Shown: positions 24,451 through 33,362 of the stretch, in pieces
Layout: every line of letters starts with the position of its first letter
Numbering within the stretch: the stretch's first letter is position 1
NCBI GenBank assembly: GCA_003514385.1
Contig: DOQR01000004.1
Coordinates: 517,036-581,035, forward strand
DNA: 64,000 nucleotides
Direction: 5' to 3'
Source of the DNA: Oscillospiraceae bacterium
GTDB lineage: Bacteria; Bacillota; Clostridia; Oscillospirales; Acutalibacteraceae
Notes under the pieces: generated by a model
Told to the model about the DNA's origin: nothing
The model's input: the letters and a program-made list of their open reading frames with translations, nothing else
The model's database searches: none
Translations under genes and position numbers: made by a program

Positions 24451-25665
24451 TCAGCCCTCTGACGAGTTGCCCGCGAGCATTGAAATAGCAGCCTGAAGCT
24501 GGGTGTCTCTGTCCTTTTCGAGCGTGCTGAGATTCTCTCTGAGCGAATCTGCGAGGATAATTTCAGTGTCCGGAGTCAGGCCCTTGCCGTCAAAACTCTC
24601 GCTGATATAGGGCAGCATCTTTGAGGTGGTCAGCACGACTGCGCCGCCGTCGCTGAGCTCAAAAGTCTCCTGAACGTCGGCTCTGCCGGCTGTCTTTTCG
24701 CCGATAAGGAACGCCTTGCCGAAATCCTTGAGGTCGCAGGCGAACAGCTCGCCGTAGCCCGCGGTGTCGGAATTTATGAGCACCGCCATTGGCATCGTTA
24801 TATCCTTGGCGTCGGAGCTGTAGGTCTTGACGTTGTTGCCGTTTTTGTCAACGAGCGTCGCGAGCGCCTTGTTGCCCTCGGTCGCCGTCGGGACAAGATA
24901 ATCTATAACGCGGCAGGTGTATTCAATAGTTCCGTCATAGGTCGAGCGCACATCGAAAACGAGGCTCTTCGCGCCCTCTTTCTTGAGCTGGTCGACTGCC
25001 TTTTCGAGCTGGTTCAATGTATTCTTGTAGAACGCGGATATCTTTATATATCCGACCGTGCCGATAAGCTCATAGCTGACGGTCTGGTTTGTGTAACCGA
25101 GGACGACATTGACGGATTTGTCGACATCGTCGCGCCTGTAGGTGAGGCTGACGGAGGTCAGCTTTATACCGCTGAGTCTGCCCGCCATTTCACTGCTGTT
25201 TTCGGCAGTTACCGTGTCGCCGCCTATAGCAACTATCTTATCGCCCTTCTGAAGCCCCTCGGTCTGCGCCGGGGAGTTGGGATAGACTTCCGTTATGAGC
25301 AGATACCCGCTCTCGGGGTCTGTTTCAACCTCAACGCCGATGCCCGCGCTGCGTCCCTCAAGTTTCGAGGAATAGAGCTTGTAGGCGTCCGCATTCATAT
25401 AGCGGCTGTACTTGTCGCCGAGTCCGTTGATATAGCCGTTTTCGAGGTTCGAGTCGAGCAGAGCCTCGTCTATATCGCCGTAGTACTTCGAGCGAACGAT
25501 CTTGTCGACCTCCTCGACCGCATCATACATCTGCGCGCGCTTGGGAAGGTCGGTTATCAGCTTGTTGTACATACGCTGTGAGACCGACATCGTTATTGCG
25601 AAGGTCGCGGTCGCACTCAGAATAATGAGCGCAATCGCAAGTCCGAGCGAAATTTTCTTGTTCAT
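24451..25665 (-). CDS. S41-family (CtpA-like) protein with lost catalytic dyad
   Basis: A 404-residue membrane-anchored protein: an N-terminal hydrophobic segment (5-27), an S41 N-domain, a PDZ domain (about 105-180, SAGIGVEVE, GLQKGDKIVAIGG) and an S41 core. In active carboxyl-terminal proteases the motif is SASASE with a lysine 25 residues later. Here it reads TAGYGE (301-306), with Gly303 at the serine position and Arg328 (TAGRAD) at the lysine position. It is therefore predicted to be a non-catalytic homolog. It ends the ftsE-ftsX-M23 operon, where active CtpA homologs are common, and may be a scaffold for division hydrolases. Confidence 0.85.
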   Translation of the reverse strand: MNKKISLGLAIALIILSATATFAITMSVSQRMYNKLITDLPKRAQMYDAVEEVDKIVRSKYYGDIDEALLDSNLENGYINGLGDKYSRYMNADAYKLYSSKLEGRSAGIGVEVETDPESGYLLITEVYPNSPAQTEGLQKGDKIVAIGGDTVTAENSSEMAGRLSGIKLTSVSLTYRRDDVDKSVNVVLGYTNQTVSYELIGTVGYIKISAFYKNTLNQLEKAVDQLKKEGAKSLVFDVRSTYDGTIEYTCRVIDYLVPTATEGNKALATLVDKNGNNVKTYSSDAKDITMPMAVLINSDTAGYGELFACDLKDFGKAFLIGEKTAGRADVQETFELSDGGAVVLTTSKMLPYISESFDGKGLTPDTEIILADSLRENLSTLEKDRDTQLQAAISMLAGNSSEG

Positions 25666-25693
25666 TTGCTTTCACGTTCCTTCCTGCCTGAGA

Positions 25694-27004
25694 TCAATTC
25701 GGAGGCGTGACAAAATTGAGAGGATTGAGCCTTGTGACGACACCGTTCTTGACATGCATGACCTGGAAATGGACATGCGGTCCGGTGACATATCCGGTGT
25801 TGCCCATATAGGCGATGACCTCGCCTTTTTCAACATACTGTCCCGCCGAAGCGACTATCTTCGAGCAGTGGCCGTAATATGTTCTGTAGCCGTCGCCGTG
25901 GTCGATGGTGATATAGTTGCCGCCGACATCGGAATAGCCTCTGACGAGCACCTTGCCGCTCTGCGCCGCAACTATCTTCTTGCCGTAGGAGACATTGACG
26001 CCGTTTTCGCGCACGACTATATCGATAGCCGGGTGCATGGTGTAGGTTCCGTCACCCTCGGGGTCGTAGTAGCCGTAGCCCGCGGAGATGTAAGAGTTCT
26101 TATATGGAACCGGCCACATCATCTCGCCGTCGTTATAAAATCCATCGTCAACGTCGCCGCTCTGGGAGCCGCCGCTGATGATTTTGTCTATCTGGCGCTC
26201 AAATGCCTCACGCTTTCTGTACTGCCGCTGAAGCTCCTGCCGATATTCGGCGCTGCTCTTGTCGAGCGAGGTCATGAGAGCCGATATCTGACGGTAGTTC
26301 GCGTTATATGCGTTCTGCTTTGAAGCGAGTTCTTTATTTTTAGTGTCGAGTTCGGATTTCTTCTCGACCAGAGACGAGCGCTTCTCTTCGAGAGCTTTTT
26401 TGTCCTCGTCGAGCTCCGCCTTGGCGGCGTTGAGCTCCTCGGTCTGCTTTTCGAGCTGGGAGATGAGCTTGTTGTCGTTCTCCGTGACGCTCGCGAGCAG
26501 CTGGATGCGAAGCAAGAGCGATGAGATACTGTCCGACTCGAGCAGTATTTCTATCCATGAGGACGAGCCCGCCATATATGTGGCGCGCAGGCGTTCTGAT
26601 ATCTTCTCCTGCGTGGCGTCTATCTGCTCGTCGAGCTTGTCTATCTTCGACTGAGCTTCGTCTATTTTTTTATCGAGCGCCGCTATCTCCCTGTCATAGT
26701 CCGCAATGTCCGCATTTAAAACGGAGAGCTGGGAGTTTATGACATCGAGCTGGCTGCTTATCGCCTCAGCCTGAGAAGAAAGCAGTTTCATCTTCTCCGT
26801 ATTCGAGGTCTGCTGATTTTTTATGCTTTCAAGCTTTTTCTTGTTTGCCTCAATCTCTTTTTCGAGTTCATTATACTCCTGCTTGAGATCCTCGAGGCTC
26901 TTCGCCTGAACCCTTGTCGGGAAAATTCCGGTCATCAGCACGAGCGCCGCGCAAAGAACAAACGCCGCCGCTCTTCTGAGCCATGTGTTACGCTTATTCT
27001 TCAT
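25694..27004 (-). CDS. M23 peptidase with long coiled coil (PcsB/EnvC-like)
   Basis: A 436-residue secreted protein: a signal peptide (1-34, ending RVQA), two coiled-coil stretches (about 35-140 and 175-275) and a C-terminal LytM/M23 domain. The zinc ligands are present (His324 and Asp328 in HPAID, His412 in GPHVHF) as well as His379 and His410, so the peptidase should be active. Such proteins are activated by FtsEX through the coiled coil and cut septal peptidoglycan. The gene overlaps the end of ftsX, as expected for a functional partner. Confidence 0.93.
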   Translation of the reverse strand: MKNKRNTWLRRAAAFVLCAALVLMTGIFPTRVQAKSLEDLKQEYNELEKEIEANKKKLESIKNQQTSNTEKMKLLSSQAEAISSQLDVINSQLSVLNADIADYDREIAALDKKIDEAQSKIDKLDEQIDATQEKISERLRATYMAGSSSWIEILLESDSISSLLLRIQLLASVTENDNKLISQLEKQTEELNAAKAELDEDKKALEEKRSSLVEKKSELDTKNKELASKQNAYNANYRQISALMTSLDKSSAEYRQELQRQYRKREAFERQIDKIISGGSQSGDVDDGFYNDGEMMWPVPYKNSYISAGYGYYDPEGDGTYTMHPAIDIVVRENGVNVSYGKKIVAAQSGKVLVRGYSDVGGNYITIDHGDGYRTYYGHCSKIVASAGQYVEKGEVIAYMGNTGYVTGPHVHFQVMHVKNGVVTRLNPLNFVTPPN

Positions 27005-27917
27005 CGACTATCGCGAACTCCTTTTCTTTGAGATATTTTGTTATCGACACCGCACTGCCGAGCGCACCGGAGAGAACTCCGAGCACGATAAACGCGGCGA
27101 GCAGTATCAGAGCATATTTGCCGAACGGAGCGATTCCCGACATTCCGATGCCGGAGAGAGTCTTGACGAGCGACCTGCCCGCAATTTCATATATGCCCCA
27201 GACGGCAAGCAGGGCGAGCACTCCGGAGATAAGTCCGAGCATCATGCCCTCGATCATGAACGGCCATCGGATAAACCACCTTGTCGCACCGACGCTCTTC
27301 ATGATATTTATTTCGAGCCTGCGGCTGTCCATCGTTATTCTTATTGTGTTGGAGACGATGAAAAGCGAGACTATGAGCAGCAGCGCTATCATGCCTGCGC
27401 TCACATAGCTGACAGTGTTTCTCAGCCCCGCGAGTTGCTTTGCAAGCTGCCTGTTCTCGCGGATGTGGAGAACATGCGGGAGTTCGGAAATGCGCTTGAC
27501 CGTGTCGTCAAACTTATCCGTATCTTTGAGCGAGACTTCGTATGCATCGGGAAGCGGGTTTTCGTCGAGCCCGTCGAAGAGCACGGAGCTATCCCCCATC
27601 TCGTCCTTGAGCTGGGCAAAACCGCTGTCCTTGCCGACGAAAGTACATTCGCGGACATTTGAAAGCCCTCTGAGGCTCGCGCCGAGCTCGTCCTCCTCCG
27701 CTTTCGTCGCGCTGTCATCGACAAAGACCATTATCACGTTCTGATCCTCGACATTACCGATGAACATATTTATATTGACCATTATCATGAACGCAACGCC
27801 AATCATCACCATGCAGCTGAACAGCACGGAGACCGACGCTACACTCATCAGTCGATTTACATAGAGATTTCTCATTCCCTCGCGGGTGAGGTAGCCGAAA
27901 CTTCCGTTATTTTTCAT
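26994..27917 (-). CDS. ftsX: cell division protein FtsX
   Basis: A 307-residue membrane protein with the FtsX layout: a short cytoplasmic start, a helix (about 20-45), a large extracellular domain (FVDDSATKAEEDEL...LPHVLHIRENRQLAKQL), and three more helices in a MacB-like core with SRRLEINIMKSVGATRWFIRWPFMIEG. It couples ATP hydrolysis by FtsE to the M23 peptidase outside. The start MKNNGS lies within the end of ftsE, so the two are translationally coupled. Confidence 0.94.
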   Translation of the reverse strand: MKNNGSFGYLTREGMRNLYVNRLMSVASVSVLFSCMVMIGVAFMIMVNINMFIGNVEDQNVIMVFVDDSATKAEEDELGASLRGLSNVRECTFVGKDSGFAQLKDEMGDSSVLFDGLDENPLPDAYEVSLKDTDKFDDTVKRISELPHVLHIRENRQLAKQLAGLRNTVSYVSAGMIALLLIVSLFIVSNTIRITMDSRRLEINIMKSVGATRWFIRWPFMIEGMMLGLISGVLALLAVWGIYEIAGRSLVKTLSGIGMSGIAPFGKYALILLAAFIVLGVLSGALGSAVSITKYLKEKEFAIVDEE

Positions 27918-28911
27918 CGCTCTCGTCCCCCTCTCCGTCGTCTTCGAGGTAAATCGAATAATCCGCCAAGACGGAAGAATATGTTGTGTCATACTCGCTT
28001 CCGTATCCCGTCGTCTCTTTTTGACGTTCTTTTCTTATGCTTTCGAGAGCCTGCCTGTAGACATCGTCCGCAGCGGTCTCGGCAGCTATCTCTTCCGCCT
28101 TTTCCGGGAGTTTTTCGGGCTCCTTTGCGGCAGATTTCTCCTCCGGAACTTCTTCCTCGTCGTCGAGATACTTCGTTGCGAAGCCGTCCGCCGGTCGGTT
28201 GAGACTGCTTGATTTTGCAAGCGTGCGCTCGCGGTGAGCGGAATTTTTCATTCTGCCGTCCGCCGCAACGGTTCCGTTTTCGAGCAGGATAACGCGCTTG
28301 TCATACATACGGACGAGATTGTGCTCATGGGTAACCATGATGACAGTCGTGCCCTCCTGGTTGAGGCGCATGAGCAGATCGACTATCTCGAGACTCATAT
28401 GCGGGTCAACATTGCCCGTCGGCTCGTCCGCTATGATAAGATCGGCGTTATTCGCAAGGGCGCGGGCAAGAGCCACACGCTGCTGCTCGCCGCCGGAGAG
28501 CTCGGTGGGATAGCAATTCATCTTGTCCGTCAGCCCGACTATGTCGAGCACGAACGGGACGCGCTTTTGAATCTTGTTCTCCTTAGAGCCGGTGACGCGC
28601 ATGGCGAACGCCACGTTGTCGAACACGGTCATCTTGGGGATCAGGCGAAAATCCTGGAATACTATGCCCAACCCGCGGCGAAAATAGGGTATTTCGCTGC
28701 GGGTAAGGGTGCTCAGATCTTGATTTTTGATTATAACTTTTCCATGCGAGGGCACTTCCTCACGCATCATGAGCTTGAGGAAGGTGCTTTTTCCGGCGCC
28801 GGACGCGCCGACGACAAAGACGAATTCGCCCTTGTTTATCTTGATATTGACATGGTTTAGAGCATGTGTTCCGTTCTCGTAGGTCTTGGAAACATCTCTG
28901 AATTCAATCAC
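27907..28911 (-). CDS. ftsE: cell division ATPase FtsE with acidic C-terminal extension
   Basis: A 334-residue ABC ATPase. Walker A GASGAGKS (35-42), signature LSGGEQQR (138-145) and Walker B LIIADEP (158-164) are intact. The GTG at 28911 was chosen because AGGAG stands eight bases before it and the product then begins MIEFRDVSK, the normal FtsE start. Usual FtsE ends near residue 225. Here about 110 further residues follow, rich in Glu, Lys and Ala ([25 protein letters not shown]) and ending in an acidic tail, perhaps for protein binding. It is first in a four-gene division operon. Confidence 0.94.
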   Translation of the reverse strand: MIEFRDVSKTYENGTHALNHVNIKINKGEFVFVVGASGAGKSTFLKLMMREEVPSHGKVIIKNQDLSTLTRSEIPYFRRGLGIVFQDFRLIPKMTVFDNVAFAMRVTGSKENKIQKRVPFVLDIVGLTDKMNCYPTELSGGEQQRVALARALANNADLIIADEPTGNVDPHMSLEIVDLLMRLNQEGTTVIMVTHEHNLVRMYDKRVILLENGTVAADGRMKNSAHRERTLAKSSSLNRPADGFATKYLDDEEEVPEEKSAAKEPEKLPEKAEEIAAETAADDVYRQALESIRKERQKETTGYGSEYDTTYSSVLADYSIYLEDDGEGDESDEK

Positions 28912-28981
28912 AGTTTTCACTCCTATATAAAGCGGTATCCCCCTCGCTTGACTTTATACCGATCTTAAATTACGCCGCAGA

Positions 28982-30064
28982 TCAGTATTTGACAGGCTTC
29001 GCATCGAGATACTTCTTGACCATAAGAGCCACCTTGAAGACGATAGCATCGTCGAACTCGCGCAGGTCAAGGCCGGTGAGCTTCTTGATCTTCTCGAGTC
29101 TGTAAACAAGAGTGTTGCGGTGGACAAAGAGCTTGCGGGAGGTCTCGGAAACATTGAGGTTGTTCTCGAAGAAACGCTGAATGGTGAACAGAGTCTCCTG
29201 ATCGAGGCTGTCTATCGAGCCGCGCTTGAACACCTCGCGCATGAACATATCGCACAGGGTCGTGGGAAGCTGATAGATAAGTCTTGCGATACCGAGATTG
29301 TCGTAGCTGACTATGGTCTTTTCGGTGTCGAACACCTTGCCGACCTCGAGGGCTATCTGAGCTTCCTTGAACGAACGGGCAAGCTCCTTGACGCCGGTGA
29401 CAGTCGTGCCGATGCCGACATATGCGTGGATATAAAGGTCAGTTGTCAGAGAATCGGAAATGGAGCGCGCGAGCTTTTCGAGATCCTTGGTCTCGATGTT
29501 GCTGCGGACTTCCTTGACGAGAGCTATCTCGTTTTCGTTTATGTTGATGACGAAATCCTTGGTCTTGTCCGGGAACAGATTCTGGATAACGTCGAACGCC
29601 GCGGAATCGTTGTGCTCGGTGATCCTTATCAGAAGGACGGTGCGTACGGCATCGCTGTTGAAGCGGAGCTCACGCGCCTTGATAGCGATATCGCCGGGAA
29701 GTATGTTGTCAAGAATAACGTTCTTGACGAAGTTGCCCCTGTCGAATTTCTCGTCGTAGCACTGCTTGATGTTGCTCAGCGCCACGCAGCAGATATCCGC
29801 ATATTTGCCTGCAAGCTCATCTTCGCCGTCAATGAAAACAGCATACTCGGCCTGCATATGAGAGCCGAACGAGCGGTAAGTGCAGCCGTTAACGATGCGG
29901 TCGCCGTCCTCCGCAAAAATCTGCGAAGCGTTCGAGATAACCTCGCCTATTTTGCCCAGCTCGCTGCAGGAGATTATGGTGCCGGTCTCATCAATAACGC
30001 CGATCGTTCTGTCAACAGCGTCGCGCATCTGATGGATGACACCCTGGAAAAGCCTGTTTGACAT
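28982..30064 (-). CDS. PucR/CdaR-type transcriptional regulator
   Basis: A 360-residue regulator. The N-terminal half resembles CdaR-type sensor regions (GVIDETGTIISCSELGKIGE), and the middle has a GGDEF-like fold region (LYIHAYVGIGTTVTGVKELARSFKEAQIAL). The C-terminus is the PucR helix-turn-helix (FFENNLNVSETSRKLFVHRNTLVYRLEKIKKLTGLD). The start MSNRLF was taken since the longer reading runs into the promoter. It lies upstream of ftsE with a 70-base gap and could be co-transcribed. The signal it senses is unknown. Confidence 0.85.
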   Translation of the reverse strand: MSNRLFQGVIHQMRDAVDRTIGVIDETGTIISCSELGKIGEVISNASQIFAEDGDRIVNGCTYRSFGSHMQAEYAVFIDGEDELAGKYADICCVALSNIKQCYDEKFDRGNFVKNVILDNILPGDIAIKARELRFNSDAVRTVLLIRITEHNDSAAFDVIQNLFPDKTKDFVININENEIALVKEVRSNIETKDLEKLARSISDSLTTDLYIHAYVGIGTTVTGVKELARSFKEAQIALEVGKVFDTEKTIVSYDNLGIARLIYQLPTTLCDMFMREVFKRGSIDSLDQETLFTIQRFFENNLNVSETSRKLFVHRNTLVYRLEKIKKLTGLDLREFDDAIVFKVALMVKKYLDAKPVKY

Positions 30065-30134
30065 AATATCTACCCCTATTCTGAATAATTTCAACTTCTG
30101 CCGTTTTAGACATTTTGACAACTGCGCTATAGAC

Positions 30135-30163
30135 ATTTTACACAATTATACGCTTAATTGCAA
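30135..30163 (-). promoter_or_regulatory. promoter of the PucR-type regulator
   Basis: On the minus strand TTGCAA (30158-30163), 17 bases, TAAAAT (30135-30140). It may also serve the ftsEX operon by read-through. Confidence 0.65.
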
Positions 30164-30345
30164 TACATACGGGGCTAAAAAATATGTAAAATAAAGGATT
30201 TTTTTCATAATCGGGTAAAAAAGCACCTGTTTTTATCTATTTCCCACAATTTTTTTAATTCGCTTTTAGTGGATTTGATCTTTGGTCATTTTGTCCATAG
30301 AATTCCACATAGGGGGTTTGAGGCGCTTTTATCCGCGCGATTTTT

Positions 30346-30354
30346 ATGGTATAA
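30346..30354 (+). promoter_or_regulatory. extended -10 promoter of ylmH
   Basis: TGG followed by TATAAT (30349-30354) about 30 bases before the ylmH start. No clear -35 element stands 17 bases upstream, which suits an extended -10 promoter. The remaining bases 30164-30345 hold no gene. Confidence 0.6.
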
Positions 30355-30385
30355 TGAGCCGAGAAAGCGAAAAAGGGGCGCAAAA

Positions 30386-31159
30386 ATGGAAGGCAGCATA
30401 CTCAGAGCATATATATCGGAGAACATCGAAAAGGCTCAAAGAGAAAATATCCCGTCGGCGGTGTCGAAATTTCTCGATTCCGCTTCGCTCTCAGCGGCGG
30501 CCGCCCTCGCCCGCTCGACTGCGGGCAGGTTCATCTTCTGGGGCGGCTTCGAGGGAGCGGAGCGTGTAATCATGCTCAGCGTCCCCGACTATATCGAGAG
30601 CGACGACCCGAACGAAATTTTTACAGTATATTCCGACGAATGCCCGCTGAGCGCCGTGAGAGTAGAGAAGGACAGGTTTTCCGACATCGGTCACAGGGAT
30701 TATCTCGGCGCGGTTATGGGGCTGGGACTTACGCGCGAGAGCGTGGGCGACATCTGCGTTCAGCCCGATGGCTGCGACATCATAGCCCTGCCGAACGCCG
30801 CGAAATATATTGAAGAAAATCTGACGGGTGCGGGACGCGCGACGCTGAAAGCGAAATTGATCCCGCTCGGCGAAGTCCGCGCGCCGCAGGTAAATATAAA
30901 GGAAACGAGCATCACCGTAGCATCGCCGCGGCTCGACGCAGTAGCGGGCGAGATATTCTCGCTCTCGCGTTCGGCGGCGGCGCAGGCGATATCCTCGGGC
31001 GCGGTGACGGTAAACGACGAGCAGGTATTGAAAGCCGACCGCCGCCTCTCCCCAAAAGACAAAATTGTTCTGCGCGGCAAGGGCAGAGCGATTCTCGGCG
31101 AAGAGTTCACGCAGACAAAGAAGGGCAGAGTCAGGATAGGGGTCAAAAAATCCGTGTAA
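30386..31159 (+). CDS. ylmH: YlmH-like S4-domain RNA-binding protein
   Basis: A 257-residue protein with the YlmH layout: an N-terminal domain, a central RRM-like region, and a C-terminal S4 domain (SRSAAAQAISSGAVTVNDEQVLKADRRLSPKDKIVLRG). YlmH binds ribosomal RNA and has been linked to rescue of stalled 50S subunits and to division-gene neighbourhoods. The start MEGSIL follows AAAGGGGCG; the longer reading passes through the promoter. It is alone here, rather than beside sepF and divIVA as in many Firmicutes. Confidence 0.88.
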   Translation: MEGSILRAYISENIEKAQRENIPSAVSKFLDSASLSAAAALARSTAGRFIFWGGFEGAERVIMLSVPDYIESDDPNEIFTVYSDECPLSAVRVEKDRFSDIGHRDYLGAVMGLGLTRESVGDICVQPDGCDIIALPNAAKYIEENLTGAGRATLKAKLIPLGEVRAPQVNIKETSITVASPRLDAVAGEIFSLSRSAAAQAISSGAVTVNDEQVLKADRRLSPKDKIVLRGKGRAILGEEFTQTKKGRVRIGVKKSV

Positions 31160-31238
31160 TAATACGGCAAGACCATTTTTGATAATCGACTTCTGCCTTC
31201 GCGTCACCCGGCAAAAGCCTTTATACTTCCCACGATAA

Positions 31239-31276
31239 AAAAAGCCTACCCAATTTTTATGTTGGGTAGGCTTTTT
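31239..31276. terminator. strong bidirectional terminator
   Basis: A 15-bp stem (AAAAAGCCTACCCAA with TTGGGTAGGCTTTTT) between the convergent ylmH and permease-prefix genes. Confidence 0.93.
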
Positions 31277-31324
31277 AAACTCATTTAATTTTCCACCGAT
31301 TCGCATGATATTTTATGCGATTTT

Positions 31325-32839
31325 TTACTTTTCAAGCTCATATACCCTCTGCCGACCATACACATACTCGCTGAGACAATAAAGCTTTGCATCGCTGAGT
31401 TTTCCGTTTTCGAACCACAGCTCAGCGACAACCGGATAATATATCTCGTCCGGCGAACCTCTGCCCGCATGACTCACGCGGCAGTATTCGTTCTCCTCCC
31501 CGTTTTTAAGCGTCAGGAATCTCGCGAATATATCGCCATCCTCTCCGGCGAGCTTTTTCATGACCTCGTCTTTTCTGTCTCCGACGCGGACTGTTTTGAA
31601 GTTCTGATAACAGCTTCTTCCGCCGCTTCCGCCGGAATGATGATCCGGGACATAGCCGTATTTATCCTTGACGGCGGCTCCGCTTCCGACTCCCTTGGAT
31701 TCTACGCAGCCGTCGGAATCGGCTTTGAGATAAACAAAGCCGTTGCTGCCGTTTCGTCCGTAAATGTCGTTGTCGTCATAGAATATGTTCGGATTGATAA
31801 ACACGGTATAGCCCTCGTCTGTAACCGTAAGCTCAAGCTCGCCGAGCGAATATTTAAGACGCTTGCTCATTTCCCTGCTCTGCGTTTTGCGGTATTCGTC
31901 AAACGGCATATAGCCCTGAATGCGAAGTCTCCGCACCGCCTCATTATAATCCATGCCGAGGTCTATAGATTCGAACGCCGCTTCGCTCTGCTTGCATATC
32001 CCGTCCGAGGTCTCGAACTTTTTTCCGTTCATTACATACTTATAGCTCCTGTAAAACTTCTCCGTGCCCGTGTACATAAAAGTCAAGCCTATCGCCGCCG
32101 CGCACAGGACGGATGCCGTTATTATAATGCCTTTTTTGCTCTTTTTCTCCGGCGTGCCTTTTTTACGTAGCCTTATAAACAGTATAAGCGACACCAACGC
32201 GAGCCCGATATCAAGCACGATACCCGCTATAAAAGAAATATATTCATTGACAAGTTCTTGCTCGCTCGCAAATTTATATGTAATCAGCGGAGTTGTTTTT
32301 TCGAGCATAAAGCAGATATCGCAGACGAGCGCATATATCGCGGGCTGAGTGTAGCCGCTGGAAATCAGAGTTGCGCCGAACAGCAGATTCGGTATGCCTA
32401 TTGCGAGCAGTGTTTTCTTAAATCCCTTTCTGTAGGCAACTGCCAAAGCAAAGGAGAACGCGAGTATTATCGCAAAGCTTGCAAAAATCTCCGCCGTCTC
32501 CGGGCTGCCCTTAGAGTCCGCGCTCAATATCCACACACCGCAAGACATCGCTGTCATTATTACAGCTGTCGTCAGCACAAACGCCAAAATCGGCATCCAG
32601 ATTTTTTCGCCGTAGACTTTCTCGAAATCCTTTTTCACCATTGCGGTTACACCTCCGTCGTCGCCCATATCGGCCAGCGCTTTTTGGATGCTCTCATCTT
32701 CGCTGTAGCCGATCTCGGTATAAAAATCGATGTGGTCGGATATATGATCCCGCAGCTCCTCGCGGATAAGCTTCTGCCGCCTTTTCGAGAGCTTTTCGGG
32801 AATCACAGAATCGAGGTAGCTTTCTATTCTTTTGTCCAT
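31325..32839 (-). CDS. permease-prefix membrane protein
   Basis: A 504-residue protein. The first 75 residues form the helical 'permease prefix' type domain (MDKRIESYLDSVIPEKLSKRR, DESIQKALADMGDD). About seven hydrophobic helices follow (80-265), then an extracytoplasmic part of about 240 residues with two histidine/glycine-rich turns (DHHSGGSGGR). It is the third such protein in the window and, like the two at 1664 and 3488, follows a PadR gene. Its function is not recognised; a role in envelope stress or transport is only a guess from context. Confidence 0.8.
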   Translation of the reverse strand: MDKRIESYLDSVIPEKLSKRRQKLIREELRDHISDHIDFYTEIGYSEDESIQKALADMGDDGGVTAMVKKDFEKVYGEKIWMPILAFVLTTAVIMTAMSCGVWILSADSKGSPETAEIFASFAIILAFSFALAVAYRKGFKKTLLAIGIPNLLFGATLISSGYTQPAIYALVCDICFMLEKTTPLITYKFASEQELVNEYISFIAGIVLDIGLALVSLILFIRLRKKGTPEKKSKKGIIITASVLCAAAIGLTFMYTGTEKFYRSYKYVMNGKKFETSDGICKQSEAAFESIDLGMDYNEAVRRLRIQGYMPFDEYRKTQSREMSKRLKYSLGELELTVTDEGYTVFINPNIFYDDNDIYGRNGSNGFVYLKADSDGCVESKGVGSGAAVKDKYGYVPDHHSGGSGGRSCYQNFKTVRVGDRKDEVMKKLAGEDGDIFARFLTLKNGEENEYCRVSHAGRGSPDEIYYPVVAELWFENGKLSDAKLYCLSEYVYGRQRVYELEK

Positions 32840-32849
32840 TTTATCTACC

Positions 32850-33197
32850 TCAGACCGCCGAGGGTGCTAACCCGCTCCTTATCACCTTTTCGACTGCGCT
32901 CGAATACGAATGCCAGTCCTCGGTCGATTTGTTGAGCATTTTCAGCCCTCTGTCGGTGATGTGATAGTATTTTCGCCTTTTGCCGCGCTCGCCGTCCTGC
33001 CAATAGGACTTCACGAGTCCCTCCTGCTCGAAGCCGTGGAGTATCGGATAGAGCGTGCCCTCCTTGAAGGAGAACACAAATTCGCTGCGCTGTTCGATCT
33101 CCTTGATGATCTGGTAGCCGTACATGTCCCCTGTTCCGAGGACGGACAGCACGAGCAGCGAGCTGCTGCCCTTCGACAGTTCTTTTTGGATATTCAC
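32850..33197 (-). CDS. PadR family transcriptional regulator
   Basis: A 115-residue PadR protein, close in sequence to the one at 1336 (KELSKGSSSLLVLSVL, MYGYQIIKEIEQRS, EGTLYPILHGFEQEG, RKYYHITDRG). The GTG start at 33197 was chosen because AGGAGG stands seven bases before it. It precedes the permease-prefix gene by 10 bases. A 23-base inverted repeat overlies its promoter and is the likely operator. Confidence 0.92.
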   Translation of the reverse strand: MNIQKELSKGSSSLLVLSVLGTGDMYGYQIIKEIEQRSEFVFSFKEGTLYPILHGFEQEGLVKSYWQDGERGKRRKYYHITDRGLKMLNKSTEDWHSYSSAVEKVIRSGLAPSAV

Positions 33198-33226
33198 ATA
33201 AAGTCCTCCTTTTAGCATAGAGTTTC

Positions 33227-33249
33227 TATACATCGGTGTTCTATGTATA
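33227..33249. promoter_or_regulatory. probable PadR operator (inverted repeat)
   Basis: TATACAT, nine bases, ATGTATA. It lies immediately downstream of the -10 element of the PadR gene, covering the expected transcription start. The sequence differs from the palindrome at 1296, so the two PadR proteins probably have separate targets. Confidence 0.7.
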
Positions 33250-33250
33250 T

Positions 33251-33279
33251 AGCATAGCATTATATTTCTGTTCTGTCAA
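33251..33279 (-). promoter_or_regulatory. promoter of the second PadR operon
   Basis: On the minus strand TTGACA (33274-33279), 17 bases, TATGCT (33251-33256). Confidence 0.75.
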
Positions 33280-33362
33280 GGAAAAATTTGCAAAAAAATT
33301 TTACCGCGCCCGAAAAGCGGTCTACCCGCTCCCGGACACGGCATTTTGAATTGACTTTGCGG

